Below are positions 40,866 to 51,017 of a stretch of DNA of 64,000 bases, piece after piece. Position 1 is the stretch's first letter, and every line of letters starts with the position of its first letter. The notes under the pieces were generated by a model. The model worked only from the letters and a program-made list of their open reading frames with translations, did no database searches and had not been told where the DNA came from. Location of the stretch: NCBI RefSeq assembly GCF_015291885.1, contig NZ_CP036186.1, positions 3,437,001 through 3,501,000 on the forward strand, in the 5' to 3' direction. Both the position numbers and the translations under genes were made by a program. This DNA is from Stutzerimonas stutzeri. Its GTDB lineage: Bacteria; Pseudomonadota; Gammaproteobacteria; Pseudomonadales; Pseudomonadaceae.

Positions 40866-40886
40866 ACCCCGGCACAGGGCCGGGGT
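40866..40886 (-). terminator. hairpin after argG
   Basis: ACCCCGGC, 5-base loop, GCCGGGGT: a perfect 8-bp stem 26 bases past the argG stop. The following T-rich stretch on the minus strand (TTGTACTTT) is imperfect. Confidence 0.6.
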
Positions 40887-40911
40887 CGGTTGGCTCAAGC
40901 GCGCCAGCTTA

Positions 40912-42129
40912 TCAGAACTGGGTGCGGCCCTTTCCAGCAGCGATGCGCATGCGCAGCGCGTTAAGCTTGATGAAGCCGCCAGCGTCCGCCTGGTTGTAGG
41001 CGCCGCCATCCTCTTCGAAGGTTGCGATATTAGCGTCGAACAGCGAATCGTCAGACTTGCGACCGACGACGATGACGTTACCCTTGTACAGCTTCAGGCG
41101 CACAACGCCATTTACATTGACCTGGGACGCGTCGATCATCTGCTGCAGCATGCTGCGTTCCGGACTCCACCAGTAGCCGTTGTAGATCAGGCTGGCGTAC
41201 TTGGGCATCAGCTCGTCTTTCAGATGAGCGACTTCGCGGTCCAGAGTGATCGACTCGATGGCGCGGTGGGCCTTGAGCATGATGGTGCCGCCGGGCGTCT
41301 CGTAGCAACCGCGGGACTTCATTCCGACATAACGGTTCTCGACGATGTCGAGGCGGCCGATGCCATTTTCACCGCCGATGCGATTCAGCTCGGCCAGGAC
41401 CTGAGCCGGAGTCATATCCTTGCCGTCGATGGCAACGATGTCGCCCTTGCGGTAGGTCAGCTCGATATAGGTCGGTGCGTCTGGAGCTGCTTCAGGAGAG
41501 ACAGTCCACTTCCACATGTCCTCTTCATGCTCGGTCCAGGTGTCTTCCAGCACACCGCCCTCGTAGGAAATGTGCAGCAGGTTGGCATCCATGGAATACG
41601 GCGATTTCTTCTTGCCGTGACGCTCGATCGGGATGGCGTGCTTCTCGGCGTAATCCATCAGTTTCTCACGCGACAGCAGATCCCATTCGCGCCAGGGGGC
41701 GATCACTTTGACGCCAGGCTTGAGCGCATAGGCACCCAGCTCGAAACGCACCTGGTCGTTACCCTTGCCGGTGGCGCCGTGGGAGATGGCGTCAGCGCCG
41801 GTTTCATTGGCGATTTCGATCAGGCGCTTGGCGATCAGCGGACGGGCAATCGAGGTGCCCAGCAGGTATTCGCCTTCGTACACGGTGTTGGCGCGGAACA
41901 TGGGGAAGACGAAGTCGCGAACGAACTCTTCGCGCAGGTCATCGATGTAGATCTCCTTGACGCCCAGAGCCTGCGCCTTGGTGCGCGCCGGCTCCACTTC
42001 TTCGCCCTGGCCGAGGTCGGCGGTGAAGGTCACCACTTCACAGTTATAGGTGTCTTGCAGCCACTTGAGAATCACCGAGGTGTCCAGGCCACCGGAATAG
42101 GCCAGAACTACCTTCTTAACGTCCGCCAT
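40912..42129 (-). CDS. argG: argininosuccinate synthase
   Basis: 405 residues. Begins [20 protein letters not shown], the PP-loop ATP site; later [14 protein letters not shown] and [15 protein letters not shown] bind citrulline and aspartate. It makes argininosuccinate from citrulline and aspartate. In P. aeruginosa it lies between gloA and motY, as here. Confidence 0.98.
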   Translation of the reverse strand: MADVKKVVLAYSGGLDTSVILKWLQDTYNCEVVTFTADLGQGEEVEPARTKAQALGVKEIYIDDLREEFVRDFVFPMFRANTVYEGEYLLGTSIARPLIAKRLIEIANETGADAISHGATGKGNDQVRFELGAYALKPGVKVIAPWREWDLLSREKLMDYAEKHAIPIERHGKKKSPYSMDANLLHISYEGGVLEDTWTEHEEDMWKWTVSPEAAPDAPTYIELTYRKGDIVAIDGKDMTPAQVLAELNRIGGENGIGRLDIVENRYVGMKSRGCYETPGGTIMLKAHRAIESITLDREVAHLKDELMPKYASLIYNGYWWSPERSMLQQMIDASQVNVNGVVRLKLYKGNVIVVGRKSDDSLFDANIATFEEDGGAYNQADAGGFIKLNALRMRIAAGKGRTQF

Positions 42130-42216
42130 GCCATCAGCTCCACGGGTTGTACGGAAAGCCTGGGATTCTACCGGTCATGGGCTGGCTTTTACAGGGGCGC
42201 GCCATTGCGCGCGCAC

Positions 42217-43110
42217 TCAGGATGAAGGAGTGGCAGCGGCCGTGGACGCCGCCGGGGGCGCTGCGCCACGTTCCAGGCGCAACGTGACCCGCCGATTCTT
42301 GGCACGATTGGCCTCGCTACTGTTGGCAACTACTGGATAGCGCTCGCCATGGAAGCGCAGCGTGATCTGCTCTTCCGACACACCGTTGGCGATCAGGTAG
42401 TCCTGTACCGCCAGTGCGCGGCGGCGGGACAGGTCGCGATTGAGCAGGCGGTTGCCGCTATTGTCCGAGTGGCCGTCCAGCTCGATGCGGTTCACACTGG
42501 GATCGGCGCGCATGTATTGCAGGACGATATCGAGTCTGGCGCGCCCCTGCGCATCCAGCACCACGTCGCTGCTCGGAAATCCGATCTGCGACTGGCGCAC
42601 CTGATCAAAGTTGACTGGCAGCAGCTTGGCCGTGCAGGCGCGATAGTCCTCGTAGGCTTTACCAAAACGCACCGGCAACAGACGAATCTCCAGTGTATCG
42701 CCGCCGTGCAGCGTGCGATGCCGTACCACCGGACTGCGTCCTTCGAGCAGGCCGCTGAGCAGCCGTCCAGCCTGTAGTTGGGTGCTATTGAACGGAATAT
42801 CGCCGCCGCCTACGGAGACGACGCCAAGATTGATATCGCTGCGTGAGGGTTGCCACGGTGCTGCAGCGGCGAGAAGGGTGGCCGACCCCGCGCCTAGCCA
42901 GCGCTCCGGCGAGTGTAGACGGAACACCGCTTGTTCGCCGGCACGGCGCACGAACTCACCACTGCCGAAGCCGGCGATAGGCTGCGTCAGCCGGCATTCG
43001 AACTGATCGCCTTCCACCTGCCATTGCACCCGCTCCAGTCGGGTCTGGAATGTCAGGGCGTTGGCCGGTGAAGCGAGCAGGCACAACAGTACGAGAGGGC
43101 GCAGGCGCAC
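42217..43110 (-). CDS. motY: MotY, flagellar stator-associated OmpA-type protein
   Basis: 297 residues from the GTG at 43110, which has a CGGAGT ribosome site and begins a signal peptide (LVLLCLLASPANA). A MotY-type N-domain (QTRLERVQWQVEGDQFECRL) is followed by an OmpA-like peptidoglycan-binding domain (RIELDGHSDNSGNRLLNRDL, RRVTLRLERG). MotY forms the T-ring that holds stators at the motor. A longer ORF to 43257 lacks a signal peptide. Confidence 0.85.
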   Translation of the reverse strand: MRLRPLVLLCLLASPANALTFQTRLERVQWQVEGDQFECRLTQPIAGFGSGEFVRRAGEQAVFRLHSPERWLGAGSATLLAAAAPWQPSRSDINLGVVSVGGGDIPFNSTQLQAGRLLSGLLEGRSPVVRHRTLHGGDTLEIRLLPVRFGKAYEDYRACTAKLLPVNFDQVRQSQIGFPSSDVVLDAQGRARLDIVLQYMRADPSVNRIELDGHSDNSGNRLLNRDLSRRRALAVQDYLIANGVSEEQITLRFHGERYPVVANSSEANRAKNRRVTLRLERGAAPPAASTAAATPSS

Positions 43111-43274
43111 GATGAACTCCGAGAGGATGCGTATTCCTTCTAGGTATCGGTGCCCGCCCCGCAAACTTGAGCACTGCGGCGTCAGCGACCCTATTCCGAC
43201 AGACGAAGGCAAGATGCCGCGCCCGGGCTTTTCCGGTAGCATTCGCGCACGTTTCACCCGCCTGGAAACCCTGC

Positions 43275-44318
43275 ATGTCCGACCGAATCACACTGCTGCG
43301 CCCCGACGACTGGCACATTCACCTGCGCGATGGCGCTGTCCTGCCTCACACCGTCGCGGATGCTGCTCGCCAGTTCGCCCGCGCCATCATCATGCCGAAT
43401 CTGGTGCCTCCGGTACGCAATGCCGACGAGGCTGAAGCCTATCGCCAGCGCATCCTGGCGGCTCGCCCAGCCGGCAGTGGTTTCGAGCCATTGATGGTGT
43501 TGTACCTCACCGACAGTACCAGCCCCGACGATATCCGTACGGCCAAGGCCAGCGGCCTCGTGCATGCGGCCAAGCTCTATCCAGCCGGCGCAACCACCAA
43601 CTCGGCCTCAGGTGTGACGGCAATCGACAACATCTTTGGCGTGCTGGAAACCATGGCCGAAGTCGGTCTGCCATTGCTGGTCCACGGCGAAGTCACGCGC
43701 AGCGAGATCGATATATTCGACCGCGAGAAGTACTTCATCGACGAGCAGTTGAGCCGCGTTACCGCACGCTTCCCAACGTTGAAGGTGGTGTTCGAGCACA
43801 TCACCACGCGCGACGCCGTGCAGTTCGTCGAAGCAGCGAGCGCCAACGTCGGCGCCACCATCACCGCGCATCATTTGCTGTACAACCGCAACCATATGCT
43901 GGTGGGCGGTATTCGCCCGCATCTATTCTGCCTGCCGGTTCTCAAGCGCAACGTCCATCAAGAAGCCTTGCTGGATGCTGCCACCAGCGGCAGCCCCAAG
44001 TTCTTCCTCGGCACCGACTCTGCCCCCCACGCACAGCATGCCAAGGAAGCGGCCTGCGGTTGCGCTGGCTGCTACACCGCCCATGCCGCCATCGAGCTGT
44101 ACGCTGAAGCCTTCGAACAGCGCCAGGCGCTGGACAAGCTGGAACCGTTCGCCAGTCATTTCGGTCCGGATTTTTATGGCCTGCCGCGCAATACCACGCA
44201 GATCACCTTGGTACGCGAGGAATGGCATGTGCCGGCCAATCTGCCGTTCGGCGAGCAGATCGTCGTACCACTGCGAGCCGGAGAGCGGCTGCACTGGCGC
44301 CTGGAGGCAAACGCATGA
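43275..44318 (+). CDS. pyrC: dihydroorotase
   Basis: 347 residues from the ATG at 43275, which begins [20 protein letters not shown]. The metal-binding HIH, the carboxylatable Lys in [27 protein letters not shown] and GTDSAPH are all there. It cyclises carbamoyl aspartate in pyrimidine synthesis. Overlaps rnt by four bases; divergent from motY. Confidence 0.97.
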   Translation: MSDRITLLRPDDWHIHLRDGAVLPHTVADAARQFARAIIMPNLVPPVRNADEAEAYRQRILAARPAGSGFEPLMVLYLTDSTSPDDIRTAKASGLVHAAKLYPAGATTNSASGVTAIDNIFGVLETMAEVGLPLLVHGEVTRSEIDIFDREKYFIDEQLSRVTARFPTLKVVFEHITTRDAVQFVEAASANVGATITAHHLLYNRNHMLVGGIRPHLFCLPVLKRNVHQEALLDAATSGSPKFFLGTDSAPHAQHAKEAACGCAGCYTAHAAIELYAEAFEQRQALDKLEPFASHFGPDFYGLPRNTTQITLVREEWHVPANLPFGEQIVVPLRAGERLHWRLEANA

Positions 44319-44989
44319 GTGAAGATCACTTCGAAGATGAACTCGAGGAGCATCTGCCCGGCAGAGCGCGCTCGCCCATGGCGCGGCGCTTTCGTGGCTT
44401 CCTGCCCGTGGTGATCGACGTGGAATGTGGCGGCTTCAACAGCGCGACAGACGCGTTGCTGGAAATCGCTGCCGTGACTATAGGCATGGACGAACAAGGC
44501 CTGCTGTATCCGCAGGACACGCTGTTCTACCGCGTGGAGCCTTTCGCTGGTGCCAACATCGAGCCCGCGGCACTGGAATTCACCGGGATCAAGCTCGATC
44601 ATCCGCTGCGCATGGCCGTGCCGGAATCGCAGGCGCTGACCGATATCTTCCGCAGCGTTCGCAAGGCGGTTAAATCTGCCGGCTGCAAGCGCGCGATTCT
44701 GGTAGGCCATAACAGCAGCTTCGATCTCGGCTTCCTCAACGCCGCAATCGCGCGCTGTGAGATCAAGCGCAACCCGTTTCACCCGTTCTCCAGCTTTGAT
44801 ACGGCTACCCTTGCCGGCCTCGCCTACGGCCAGACCGTACTGGCAAAGGCTTGCCAGACTGCCGGGATCGACTTTGACGGCCGCGAAGCTCACTCGGCCC
44901 GCTACGACACCGAAAAGACCGCCGAGCTGTTCTGCGGCATCGTCAATCGCTGGCGAGAAATGGGCGGTTGGGAGGAGTTTGACGAGTAA
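44315..44989 (+). CDS. rnt: ribonuclease T
   Basis: 224 residues. DEDDh exonuclease residues in [22 protein letters not shown] and [11 protein letters not shown]. It trims 3' ends of tRNA and other stable RNAs. Start at 44315 overlaps the pyrC stop (ATGA), so it is coupled to pyrC. Confidence 0.96.
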   Translation: MSEDHFEDELEEHLPGRARSPMARRFRGFLPVVIDVECGGFNSATDALLEIAAVTIGMDEQGLLYPQDTLFYRVEPFAGANIEPAALEFTGIKLDHPLRMAVPESQALTDIFRSVRKAVKSAGCKRAILVGHNSSFDLGFLNAAIARCEIKRNPFHPFSSFDTATLAGLAYGQTVLAKACQTAGIDFDGREAHSARYDTEKTAELFCGIVNRWREMGGWEEFDE

Positions 44990-45052
44990 CGTCTGGGGTC
45001 CAGGGCGGCAGCGCGGCTCTGAATGCCAGCTGTCGAGATCGACGCCAGAAAC

Positions 45053-45084
45053 GAAAAAGGCCAGTCACGGGACTGGCCTTTTTC
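45053..45084. terminator. bidirectional intrinsic terminator between rnt and thrC
   Basis: AAAAAGGCCAGTC, ACGG, GACTGGCCTTTTT. Long A and T tracts on both sides serve the convergent rnt and thrC transcripts. Confidence 0.95.
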
Positions 45085-45098
45085 GTATAACCGCGACG

Positions 45099-46508
45099 TT
45101 AGAGCGGCTTGCCTCGGTTGCCGTGCTGGCCAACGAAGGCCTGAACAGCCTTCAGTTCGTTCGGCAGCACCGTGCAACGCTCGTTGCGTTCGAACAGGTC
45201 AGCCAGGTGCGCCGGCAGGGCAAGTGCCTGACCAATACCCGCCTTTTCTACCGCATCCGGGAATTTCACTGGGTGGGCGGTACCCAACGTCACCATCGGG
45301 ATGCTCAGGCTGCGACGGCATTCGCGTGCGGCATGCACGCCGATGGCAGTGTGCGGATCGAGCACCTCGCCTGTTTCCTTGAAAACCTGGGCGATGGTGG
45401 CGCAGGTCTGCTCATCATCCACAGCCAGCGAATCGAACAGCTTGCGTGCTTCGGTCCAGCGCTCCTCTTCCACCGATAGCTTGCCGCTGGCCCTGAAGCC
45501 ATCCAGCAGCTCAGCCACTGCCTTGCCATTGCGACCGTGCAGGTCGAACAGCAGACGCTCAAAATTCGACGACACCATGATGTCCATCGACGGCGACAGC
45601 GATGCGTGCAGGGTGTCCTTGTCGTAGCGATTGCCGGACATGAAGCGGTGCAGGATATCGTTGCGGTTGGTGGCGACGATCAGCTGATTGATCGGCAGGC
45701 CCATGTTGCGAGCCAGGTAGCCGGCGAAAATGTCGCCGAAATTGCCGGTTGGCACCGAGAACGCCACTGAACGCGCTGGGCCGCCGAGCTGCAGCGCAGC
45801 ATGGAAGTAGTAGACGATCTGGGCCATGATTCGCGCCCAGTTGATCGAGTTGACCGCCACCAGGCGAGTGCCCTTGAGGAAGCCCTGGTCAGCGAAGCTG
45901 GCCTTGACCATCTCTTGGCAGTCATCGAAATTGCCTTCGATGGCGATGTTGTGGATGTTCTCACCGAAAATCGTGGTCATCTGCCGACGCTGCACTTCGG
46001 ATACGCGCTGGTGCGGATGCAAGATGAAGATGTCGACGTTCTCGCAACGACGGCAGCCTTCGATGGCGGCCGAACCGGTATCGCCGGAGGTCGCGCCCAT
46101 GATCACTACGCGCTCGCCACGCTTGGCCAACACGTAATCGAGCAGGCGGCCGAGCAGCTGCAGGGCGAAATCCTTGAACGCCAGGGTCGGACCGTGGAAC
46201 AGCTCGAGCACCCACTCGTTGCCATTCAGCTGGCGCAGCGGGGCGATGGCGCTGTGGGCGAAGACACCGTAGGTCTCTTCCAGAATTTTCTTGAAGTCGG
46301 CATCAGGAATACTACCGGCAACGAACGGCCGCATGACCCGGAAGGCAAGCTCGTGATACGGCAGACCGGCCCAGGAAGCGATTTCTTCCACGGTAAAACG
46401 GGGCAGGTTCTCCGGCACGTAAAGGCCGCCATCGCTGGCCAGACCAGTAAGCAGAACGTCTTCAAAATTCAGGGCTGGCGCCTGGCCACGAGTGCTGATG
46501 TAGCGCAT
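45099..46508 (-). CDS. thrC: threonine synthase
   Basis: 469 residues, PLP fold type II. MRYISTRGQAPALNFEDVLL at the start; the PLP Lys lies in HGPTLAFKDFALQLLG; GATSGDTGSAAIEGCR is the phosphate loop. It converts O-phosphohomoserine to threonine. Transcribed after hom with an 85-base gap holding a hairpin. Confidence 0.97.
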   Translation of the reverse strand: MRYISTRGQAPALNFEDVLLTGLASDGGLYVPENLPRFTVEEIASWAGLPYHELAFRVMRPFVAGSIPDADFKKILEETYGVFAHSAIAPLRQLNGNEWVLELFHGPTLAFKDFALQLLGRLLDYVLAKRGERVVIMGATSGDTGSAAIEGCRRCENVDIFILHPHQRVSEVQRRQMTTIFGENIHNIAIEGNFDDCQEMVKASFADQGFLKGTRLVAVNSINWARIMAQIVYYFHAALQLGGPARSVAFSVPTGNFGDIFAGYLARNMGLPINQLIVATNRNDILHRFMSGNRYDKDTLHASLSPSMDIMVSSNFERLLFDLHGRNGKAVAELLDGFRASGKLSVEEERWTEARKLFDSLAVDDEQTCATIAQVFKETGEVLDPHTAIGVHAARECRRSLSIPMVTLGTAHPVKFPDAVEKAGIGQALALPAHLADLFERNERCTVLPNELKAVQAFVGQHGNRGKPL

Positions 46509-46562
46509 TTCATCAAACCTTCGGTTTGCGCGGCAGGCTCACACTGCAGGCGTCAGGCTGTT

Positions 46563-46593
46563 CCATGCCTGCAGCTTGCGGCCTGCAGCATGG
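46563..46593 (-). repeat. hairpin abutting the hom stop codon
   Basis: CCATGCCTGCAG, 8-base loop, CTGCAGCATGG: eleven pairs with one bulge, directly after hom and before thrC. It may stabilise the hom message or tune thrC expression. No T-run follows. Confidence 0.5.
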
Positions 46594-47898
46594 TTAATTG
46601 AGCTGTTCGACGCGGATGCGCACGACCTTGTCCACTACATCGTCGAGCGCTTCCAGCGCAGCGATGGCATCGTCGATGCGCTGCTCGACCACTCGATGGG
46701 TAACCAGAATGACCGGCACCAGGCCGTCCTGCTCCTCAGCCTCTTTTTGCATGATCGATTCGATGTTGATCCCGCGTTCAGAGAGGATGCTCGCAACCTG
46801 AGCCAGCACGCCCGGATGATCCTTGGCCTGGATCCGCAAGTAGTAAGCGCTTTCGCAGGCGCTGATGGGCAGAATCGGATGGTCGGACAACGAGTCCGGC
46901 TGAAACGCCAGATGCGGCACACGGTTATTCGGGTCGGTGGTCAACGCGCGGGTGACATCTACCAGATCGGCAACCACTGCCGAGGCGGTCGGATCCATGC
47001 CAGCACCCGCGCCGTAGTAGAGCGTGCTGCCGACAGCATCGCCATTGACCATAACGGCATTCATCACGCCATTGACGTTGGCGATCAAGCGGTCGGCTGG
47101 AATCAACGTGGGATGGACGCGCAACTCGATACCGGCGTCGGTGCGCCGAGCGACACCCAGGTGCTTGATGCGATAACCCAGCGCCTCGGCGTAGTTCACG
47201 TCAGCCGTGGTCAGCCGCGCGATACCTTCGGTGTAGGCCTTGTCGAACTGCAGCGGAATACCGAAAGCGATCGAGGCCAGGATGGTCAACTTGTGCGCAG
47301 CGTCGATACCCTCGACATCGAAAGTCGGGTCAGCCTCGGCATAACCCAGCTCCTGGGCTTCCTTGAGCACGTCCTCAAAAGTACGCCCTTTCTCGCGCAT
47401 CTCAGTGAGAATGAAGTTGCCGGTACCATTGATAATGCCAGCCAGCCAGTTGATGCGGTTGCCGGCCAGCCCTTCACGAATCGCCTTGATAACAGGGATG
47501 CCACCCGCGACCGAGGCCTCGAAGGCAACGATTACGCCCTTCTCGCGCGCCTTGGCGAAGATCTCGTTACCGTGCACAGCGATCAGCGCCTTGTTGGCAG
47601 TGACCACGTGCTTACCGTTCTCGATAGCCTTGAGCACCAGCTCCTTGGCCACGGTGTAGCCACCGATCAACTCGACGATGATATCGATCTCAGGGTTGTT
47701 CACCACATCGAAGAGGTTCGCCGTAACGGGCGTCGCACCGGTATCGCACTTGGGGTTCGGATGCCGAGTGGCAATCTGCGCAACCTCGATTCCGCGCCCG
47801 GCACGGCGGGCAATCTCCTCGGCGTTGCGTTTGAGCACATTAAAGGTACCGCCACCGACGGTTCCCAGCCCACAGATGCCAACTTTCACCGGTTTCAA
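46594..47898 (-). CDS. hom: homoserine dehydrogenase
   Basis: 434 residues if started at the TTG at 47898 (start LKPVKVGICGLGTVGGGTFN), which follows GGGGAG at the right distance. A farther ATG at 47946 would add 16 residues unlike the family. NAD(P)-binding GLGTVGGG, catalytic segment ADPTFDVEGIDAAHKL, and a C-terminal ACT domain for threonine feedback (YYLRIQAKDHPGVLAQVASI). Makes homoserine from aspartate semialdehyde. Confidence 0.95.
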   Translation of the reverse strand: MKPVKVGICGLGTVGGGTFNVLKRNAEEIARRAGRGIEVAQIATRHPNPKCDTGATPVTANLFDVVNNPEIDIIVELIGGYTVAKELVLKAIENGKHVVTANKALIAVHGNEIFAKAREKGVIVAFEASVAGGIPVIKAIREGLAGNRINWLAGIINGTGNFILTEMREKGRTFEDVLKEAQELGYAEADPTFDVEGIDAAHKLTILASIAFGIPLQFDKAYTEGIARLTTADVNYAEALGYRIKHLGVARRTDAGIELRVHPTLIPADRLIANVNGVMNAVMVNGDAVGSTLYYGAGAGMDPTASAVVADLVDVTRALTTDPNNRVPHLAFQPDSLSDHPILPISACESAYYLRIQAKDHPGVLAQVASILSERGINIESIMQKEAEEQDGLVPVILVTHRVVEQRIDDAIAALEALDDVVDKVVRIRVEQLN

Positions 47899-48002
47899 GC
47901 TGAACTCCCCATTCACAGCGAAGCGATCGGACTTGCCGATCGACAAAAGAGTCGCACATTACGAAGGGAGCAGCTTTTAGTCAATCGGCCGCGGCCCCGC
48001 AG

Positions 48003-48500
48003 CTAGCGAGATGAGCCGCCAAGACCCAAGCGCTGATGCCATTGCGCGAGCGACTCATCAGGATACTCGGCAAAGCAGCGATCATCCGCCTGCACGTGCG
48101 GCTCGACCCAGCTTGCCTTGGAGTCGAGCATCAGATGCGTATGCTCCGGTGGTATGGGCAGCTCGGTGTCGATTGCGCTAGCAAACGGGTGCATCAAATC
48201 GGGCCAGGTCGGATCCCACAACCACAGTGCACTGGCGCAAAGCCTGCAGAAATTACGGCGCCCCTCGCTGACGCTCACTTCACCCGTTTGCGGATCGGTC
48301 AGCCGCGCCTGATAGACACCGAGATGCTCACGACCTTCAACCTGCAAGGTTCTATAGTCGCCGCCGAGATTGATGGCGTAGCCACCACCGCCCGCCGTCT
48401 TGCGACAAATCGAGCAGTAACAGCGCATAAAAGGATAGGGCTGTGCAGACTCAAGACTGAATCGCACCGCCTGACAGTGACAGGAACCTTCGAGCTTCAT
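48003..48500 (-). CDS. GFA-family (CENP-V/GFA) zinc protein
   Basis: 165 residues. GSCHCQAVRF, CYCSICRKTAGGGG and FCRLCASALW carry the paired cysteines of the GFA domain that bind zinc. The family was named for glutathione-dependent formaldehyde activation; the substrate here is not known. It stands between hom and dsbC, on the same strand. Confidence 0.85.
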   Translation of the reverse strand: MKLEGSCHCQAVRFSLESAQPYPFMRCYCSICRKTAGGGGYAINLGGDYRTLQVEGREHLGVYQARLTDPQTGEVSVSEGRRNFCRLCASALWLWDPTWPDLMHPFASAIDTELPIPPEHTHLMLDSKASWVEPHVQADDRCFAEYPDESLAQWHQRLGLGGSSR

Positions 48501-48601
48501 CGCGACCTACCTCGTTCAGACCTAAAGGGTTTGAACGCGACAGGCCACGCAGTTCCAAGGCAACCCTTCGGCCCGGGGTAATCGGACCAATGGCCAGCCC
48601 C

Positions 48602-49327
48602 TCACTCGGCCGCGAGCGCGACCTCGGCCAGCTGTGCCGCCGGCTGATAGCCGGGAATCATCTGCCCATTTGCAAGGATGATGGCCGGCGTGCCCTGCAC
48701 ACCGATCATCTGACCCAGCTCGTACTGCTTGGCGATCGGCGTCTCACAACTAGCCGCAGCCAGGTCCTCACGAGCCTTGGCCTTGTTCATGGCGTCCTGA
48801 CGATCCTTGGCACACCACACGCTGGTCAGGGTATTGGCCCCATGACTACCCATTCCTTGCCGCGGGAAGGCCACGTAGCGGACTTCCACGCCCAAACGGT
48901 TCAGCTGCGGCACTTCACTGTGCAGCTTCTGACAGTAGCCACAATCGGTATCGGTAAACACGGTGATATGGGTCTTGGGGTTCTTGGGTGCAAATACCAC
49001 CATCTCACCGGCCGGAATTGAATTGATCTGTTTGGCAACCGACTTGCTCTGCGCCTGCTCGGTCAGATTGACAGCCTGACCGTCCTTGAACTGGTAAAGA
49101 TAGCCCTGGATCAGGAACTGCCCATCGGCACTGGCATACAGCTGCCGGCCGCCCTGCAGCTGGACTTGATAGACCCCTGGCATCGGGCTCTCGGCAATCG
49201 CCTCAATAGGCATGTCCGGCTGGATCTTCTGCAACGACTGCCGAATTGCCTGATCCGGATCGGCGGCCATTACAACGGTGCTGGCCAGACCGAAAGCGGC
49301 GGCAGCGAACAAACGAATCACGCCCAT
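48602..49327 (-). CDS. dsbC: thiol:disulfide interchange protein DsbC
   Basis: 241 residues. Signal peptide (LFAAAAFGLASTVVMAAD), N-terminal dimerisation domain and a thioredoxin fold with the CGYC active site in VFTDTDCGYCQKLH. It isomerises wrong disulfides in the periplasm. Lies downstream of xerD; the gap between them holds the pentamer repeat. Confidence 0.96.
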   Translation of the reverse strand: MGVIRLFAAAAFGLASTVVMAADPDQAIRQSLQKIQPDMPIEAIAESPMPGVYQVQLQGGRQLYASADGQFLIQGYLYQFKDGQAVNLTEQAQSKSVAKQINSIPAGEMVVFAPKNPKTHITVFTDTDCGYCQKLHSEVPQLNRLGVEVRYVAFPRQGMGSHGANTLTSVWCAKDRQDAMNKAKAREDLAAASCETPIAKQYELGQMIGVQGTPAIILANGQMIPGYQPAAQLAEVALAAE

Positions 49328-49504
49328 GGGAACTCCTGGCAGCGACGATCAAGGAAAGGCGCAAAGCCTAACATAGCAGTGCACCACAAACTGCTGGCTG
49401 CGTCGCCAACGTCTGCCTGAGCTCAGCCCGCGACGGAACGGGCGAAGGAGTTACATGCACCCACCGAACATGCCGGCACGCCGCTGCGAGCAGCAGCCGA
49501 CGCC

Positions 49505-49549
49505 AGCCTAGCCTAGCCTAGCCTAGCCTAGCCTAGCCTAGCCTAGCCT
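49505..49549. repeat. nine tandem copies of the pentamer AGCCT
   Basis: AGCCT repeated nine times without interruption, 45 bases. On the minus strand it starts inside the last codons of xerD and supplies its TAG stop, and lies 178-222 bases upstream of dsbC. Slipped-strand changes are likely. Confidence 0.98.
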
Positions 49550-50439
49550 CGCGGATGATGCGTCGCATGCAGCTCTTGCAAGCGCGCACGGGCGATATGG
49601 GTGTAAATCTGAGTAGTCGACAGATCACTATGGCCGAGCAGCATCTGCACGGTGCGTAGATCCGCACCATGGTTGAGCAAATGCGTGGCGAACGCATGAC
49701 GCAGCGTATGCGGTGAAATCGAGGCCGCGACCCCGGCGACCTTGGCGTGCAGCTTTATCCGATGCCAGAACGTCTGGCGGGTCATCTGTACACCACGCAG
49801 ACTGGGGAACATCACGTCACTCGGCTTGCCGGCGAGCAGCTGATCGCGTGCGTCGCGCTGGTAACGCTCCAGCCAGTGCAGAGCCTCATCACCGAGGGGC
49901 ACGAGCCGCTCCTTGTTGCCCTTGCCGAAAGTACGCAGCACGCCCTGCCGCACACTGACCTGCTCCAGCGTCAGGCTGATCAGCTCAGTCACTCGCAAAC
50001 CGCAGGCGTAGAGCACCTCAAGCATCGCTCGATCACGCAAACCAAGCGGCTCACCAATATCCGGCGCCGCTAGCAGCGCTTCCACATCGGATTCAGACAA
50101 CGCCTTAGGCAAGGGCCGCCCAAGCCGCGGCAGGTCAACTCGCAAGGTCGGGTCCACGGCGACATCCCCCTCGCGCAACAGGTAACGGTAGAAACCTCGC
50201 AGCCCCGACAGGAACCGCGCGGTAGATCGCGCCTTGTAACCATTGTTCAACCGCCACGCGAGGTGATCAAGAATGATCTCGCGCCCAGCCACCGCCAACT
50301 TCACACCGCGCTCACTCAGCCACCCATTGAATAGCGCGAGGTCACTGCGATAGGCCTCGCGACTATTGTCCGCCAGGCCTTTTTCCAGCCAGAGGGCATC
50401 GAGGTAACGGTCGATAATGGGATCGTCGAGAGCGGGCAT
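49543..50439 (-). CDS. xerD: site-specific tyrosine recombinase XerD
   Basis: 298 residues from the ATG at 50439, the family length. Catalytic Arg in YACGLRVTELI, HTLRHAFATHLL (HxxR), LLGHSDLS and the nucleophile Tyr in TTQIYTHI. It resolves chromosome dimers at dif with XerC. Neighbouring dsbC and rplS match P. aeruginosa, so this is the housekeeping enzyme, not a phage integrase. Confidence 0.97.
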   Translation of the reverse strand: MPALDDPIIDRYLDALWLEKGLADNSREAYRSDLALFNGWLSERGVKLAVAGREIILDHLAWRLNNGYKARSTARFLSGLRGFYRYLLREGDVAVDPTLRVDLPRLGRPLPKALSESDVEALLAAPDIGEPLGLRDRAMLEVLYACGLRVTELISLTLEQVSVRQGVLRTFGKGNKERLVPLGDEALHWLERYQRDARDQLLAGKPSDVMFPSLRGVQMTRQTFWHRIKLHAKVAGVAASISPHTLRHAFATHLLNHGADLRTVQMLLGHSDLSTTQIYTHIARARLQELHATHHPRG

Positions 50440-50582
50440 GAAAGCTTCAATGAAAGTAAGGCGTGACAGTTTTCCATACGCGGCTCGCCACTGCCAGAGC
50501 ACAGCCCGCGCGCATCCATACCACCGGGCACCTACGCCCAGCTGACCGGGATAAGCGCCTCATTAACGAAAGGGCATAAACG

Positions 50583-50610
50583 AAAAAAGCAGCCCGTAGG
50601 CTGCTTTTTT
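50583..50610 (-). terminator. intrinsic terminator after rplS
   Basis: AAAAAAGCAGCC, CGTA, GGCTGCTTTTTT, with A/T tracts on both strands. It ends the rpsP-rimM-trmD-rplS transcript. Confidence 0.95.
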
Positions 50611-50624
50611 TGGAAGAAGCGGTA

Positions 50625-50975
50625 TTAAACCAGCTTTTCCTTGATGCGTGCGGCCTTGCCGGACAGCGCGCGGAGGTAGTACAGCTTGGCTTTGCGCACG
50701 TCACCGCGGCGCTTGACGCTGATGCTTTCGACCATCGGGCTGTAGCTCTGGAAGGTACGCTCGACGCCCACACCGTTGGAGATCTTACGAACGGTGAAAG
50801 CACTGTTCAGGCCGCGGTTACGCTTGCCAATCACTACACCTTCGAAAGCCTGCAGACGCTGACGGTCGCCTTCCTTCACCTTTACCTGAACGATCACGGT
50901 GTCACCCGGCGCGAACGGCGGGATTTCTTTGGTCATCTGCTCGGCTTCGAGCTGCTGAATGATCTTGTTGGTCAT
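50625..50975 (-). CDS. rplS: 50S ribosomal protein L19
   Basis: 116 residues. [20 protein letters not shown] and RVQAFEGVV-type core ([20 protein letters not shown]) with [19 protein letters not shown] at the end. Lies at the 30S-50S interface. Last gene of the operon. Confidence 0.98.
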   Translation of the reverse strand: MTNKIIQQLEAEQMTKEIPPFAPGDTVIVQVKVKEGDRQRLQAFEGVVIGKRNRGLNSAFTVRKISNGVGVERTFQSYSPMVESISVKRRGDVRKAKLYYLRALSGKAARIKEKLV

Positions 50976-51017
50976 GCTGTGCTCCTAAGGTCAACCCGGT
51001 GGGCTGCCATCGATACG

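Noticed and set aside
49543..50439. xerD as a second mobile-element integrase
   Set aside because: Length, motifs and neighbours (dsbC, rplS operon) are those of the housekeeping recombinase.
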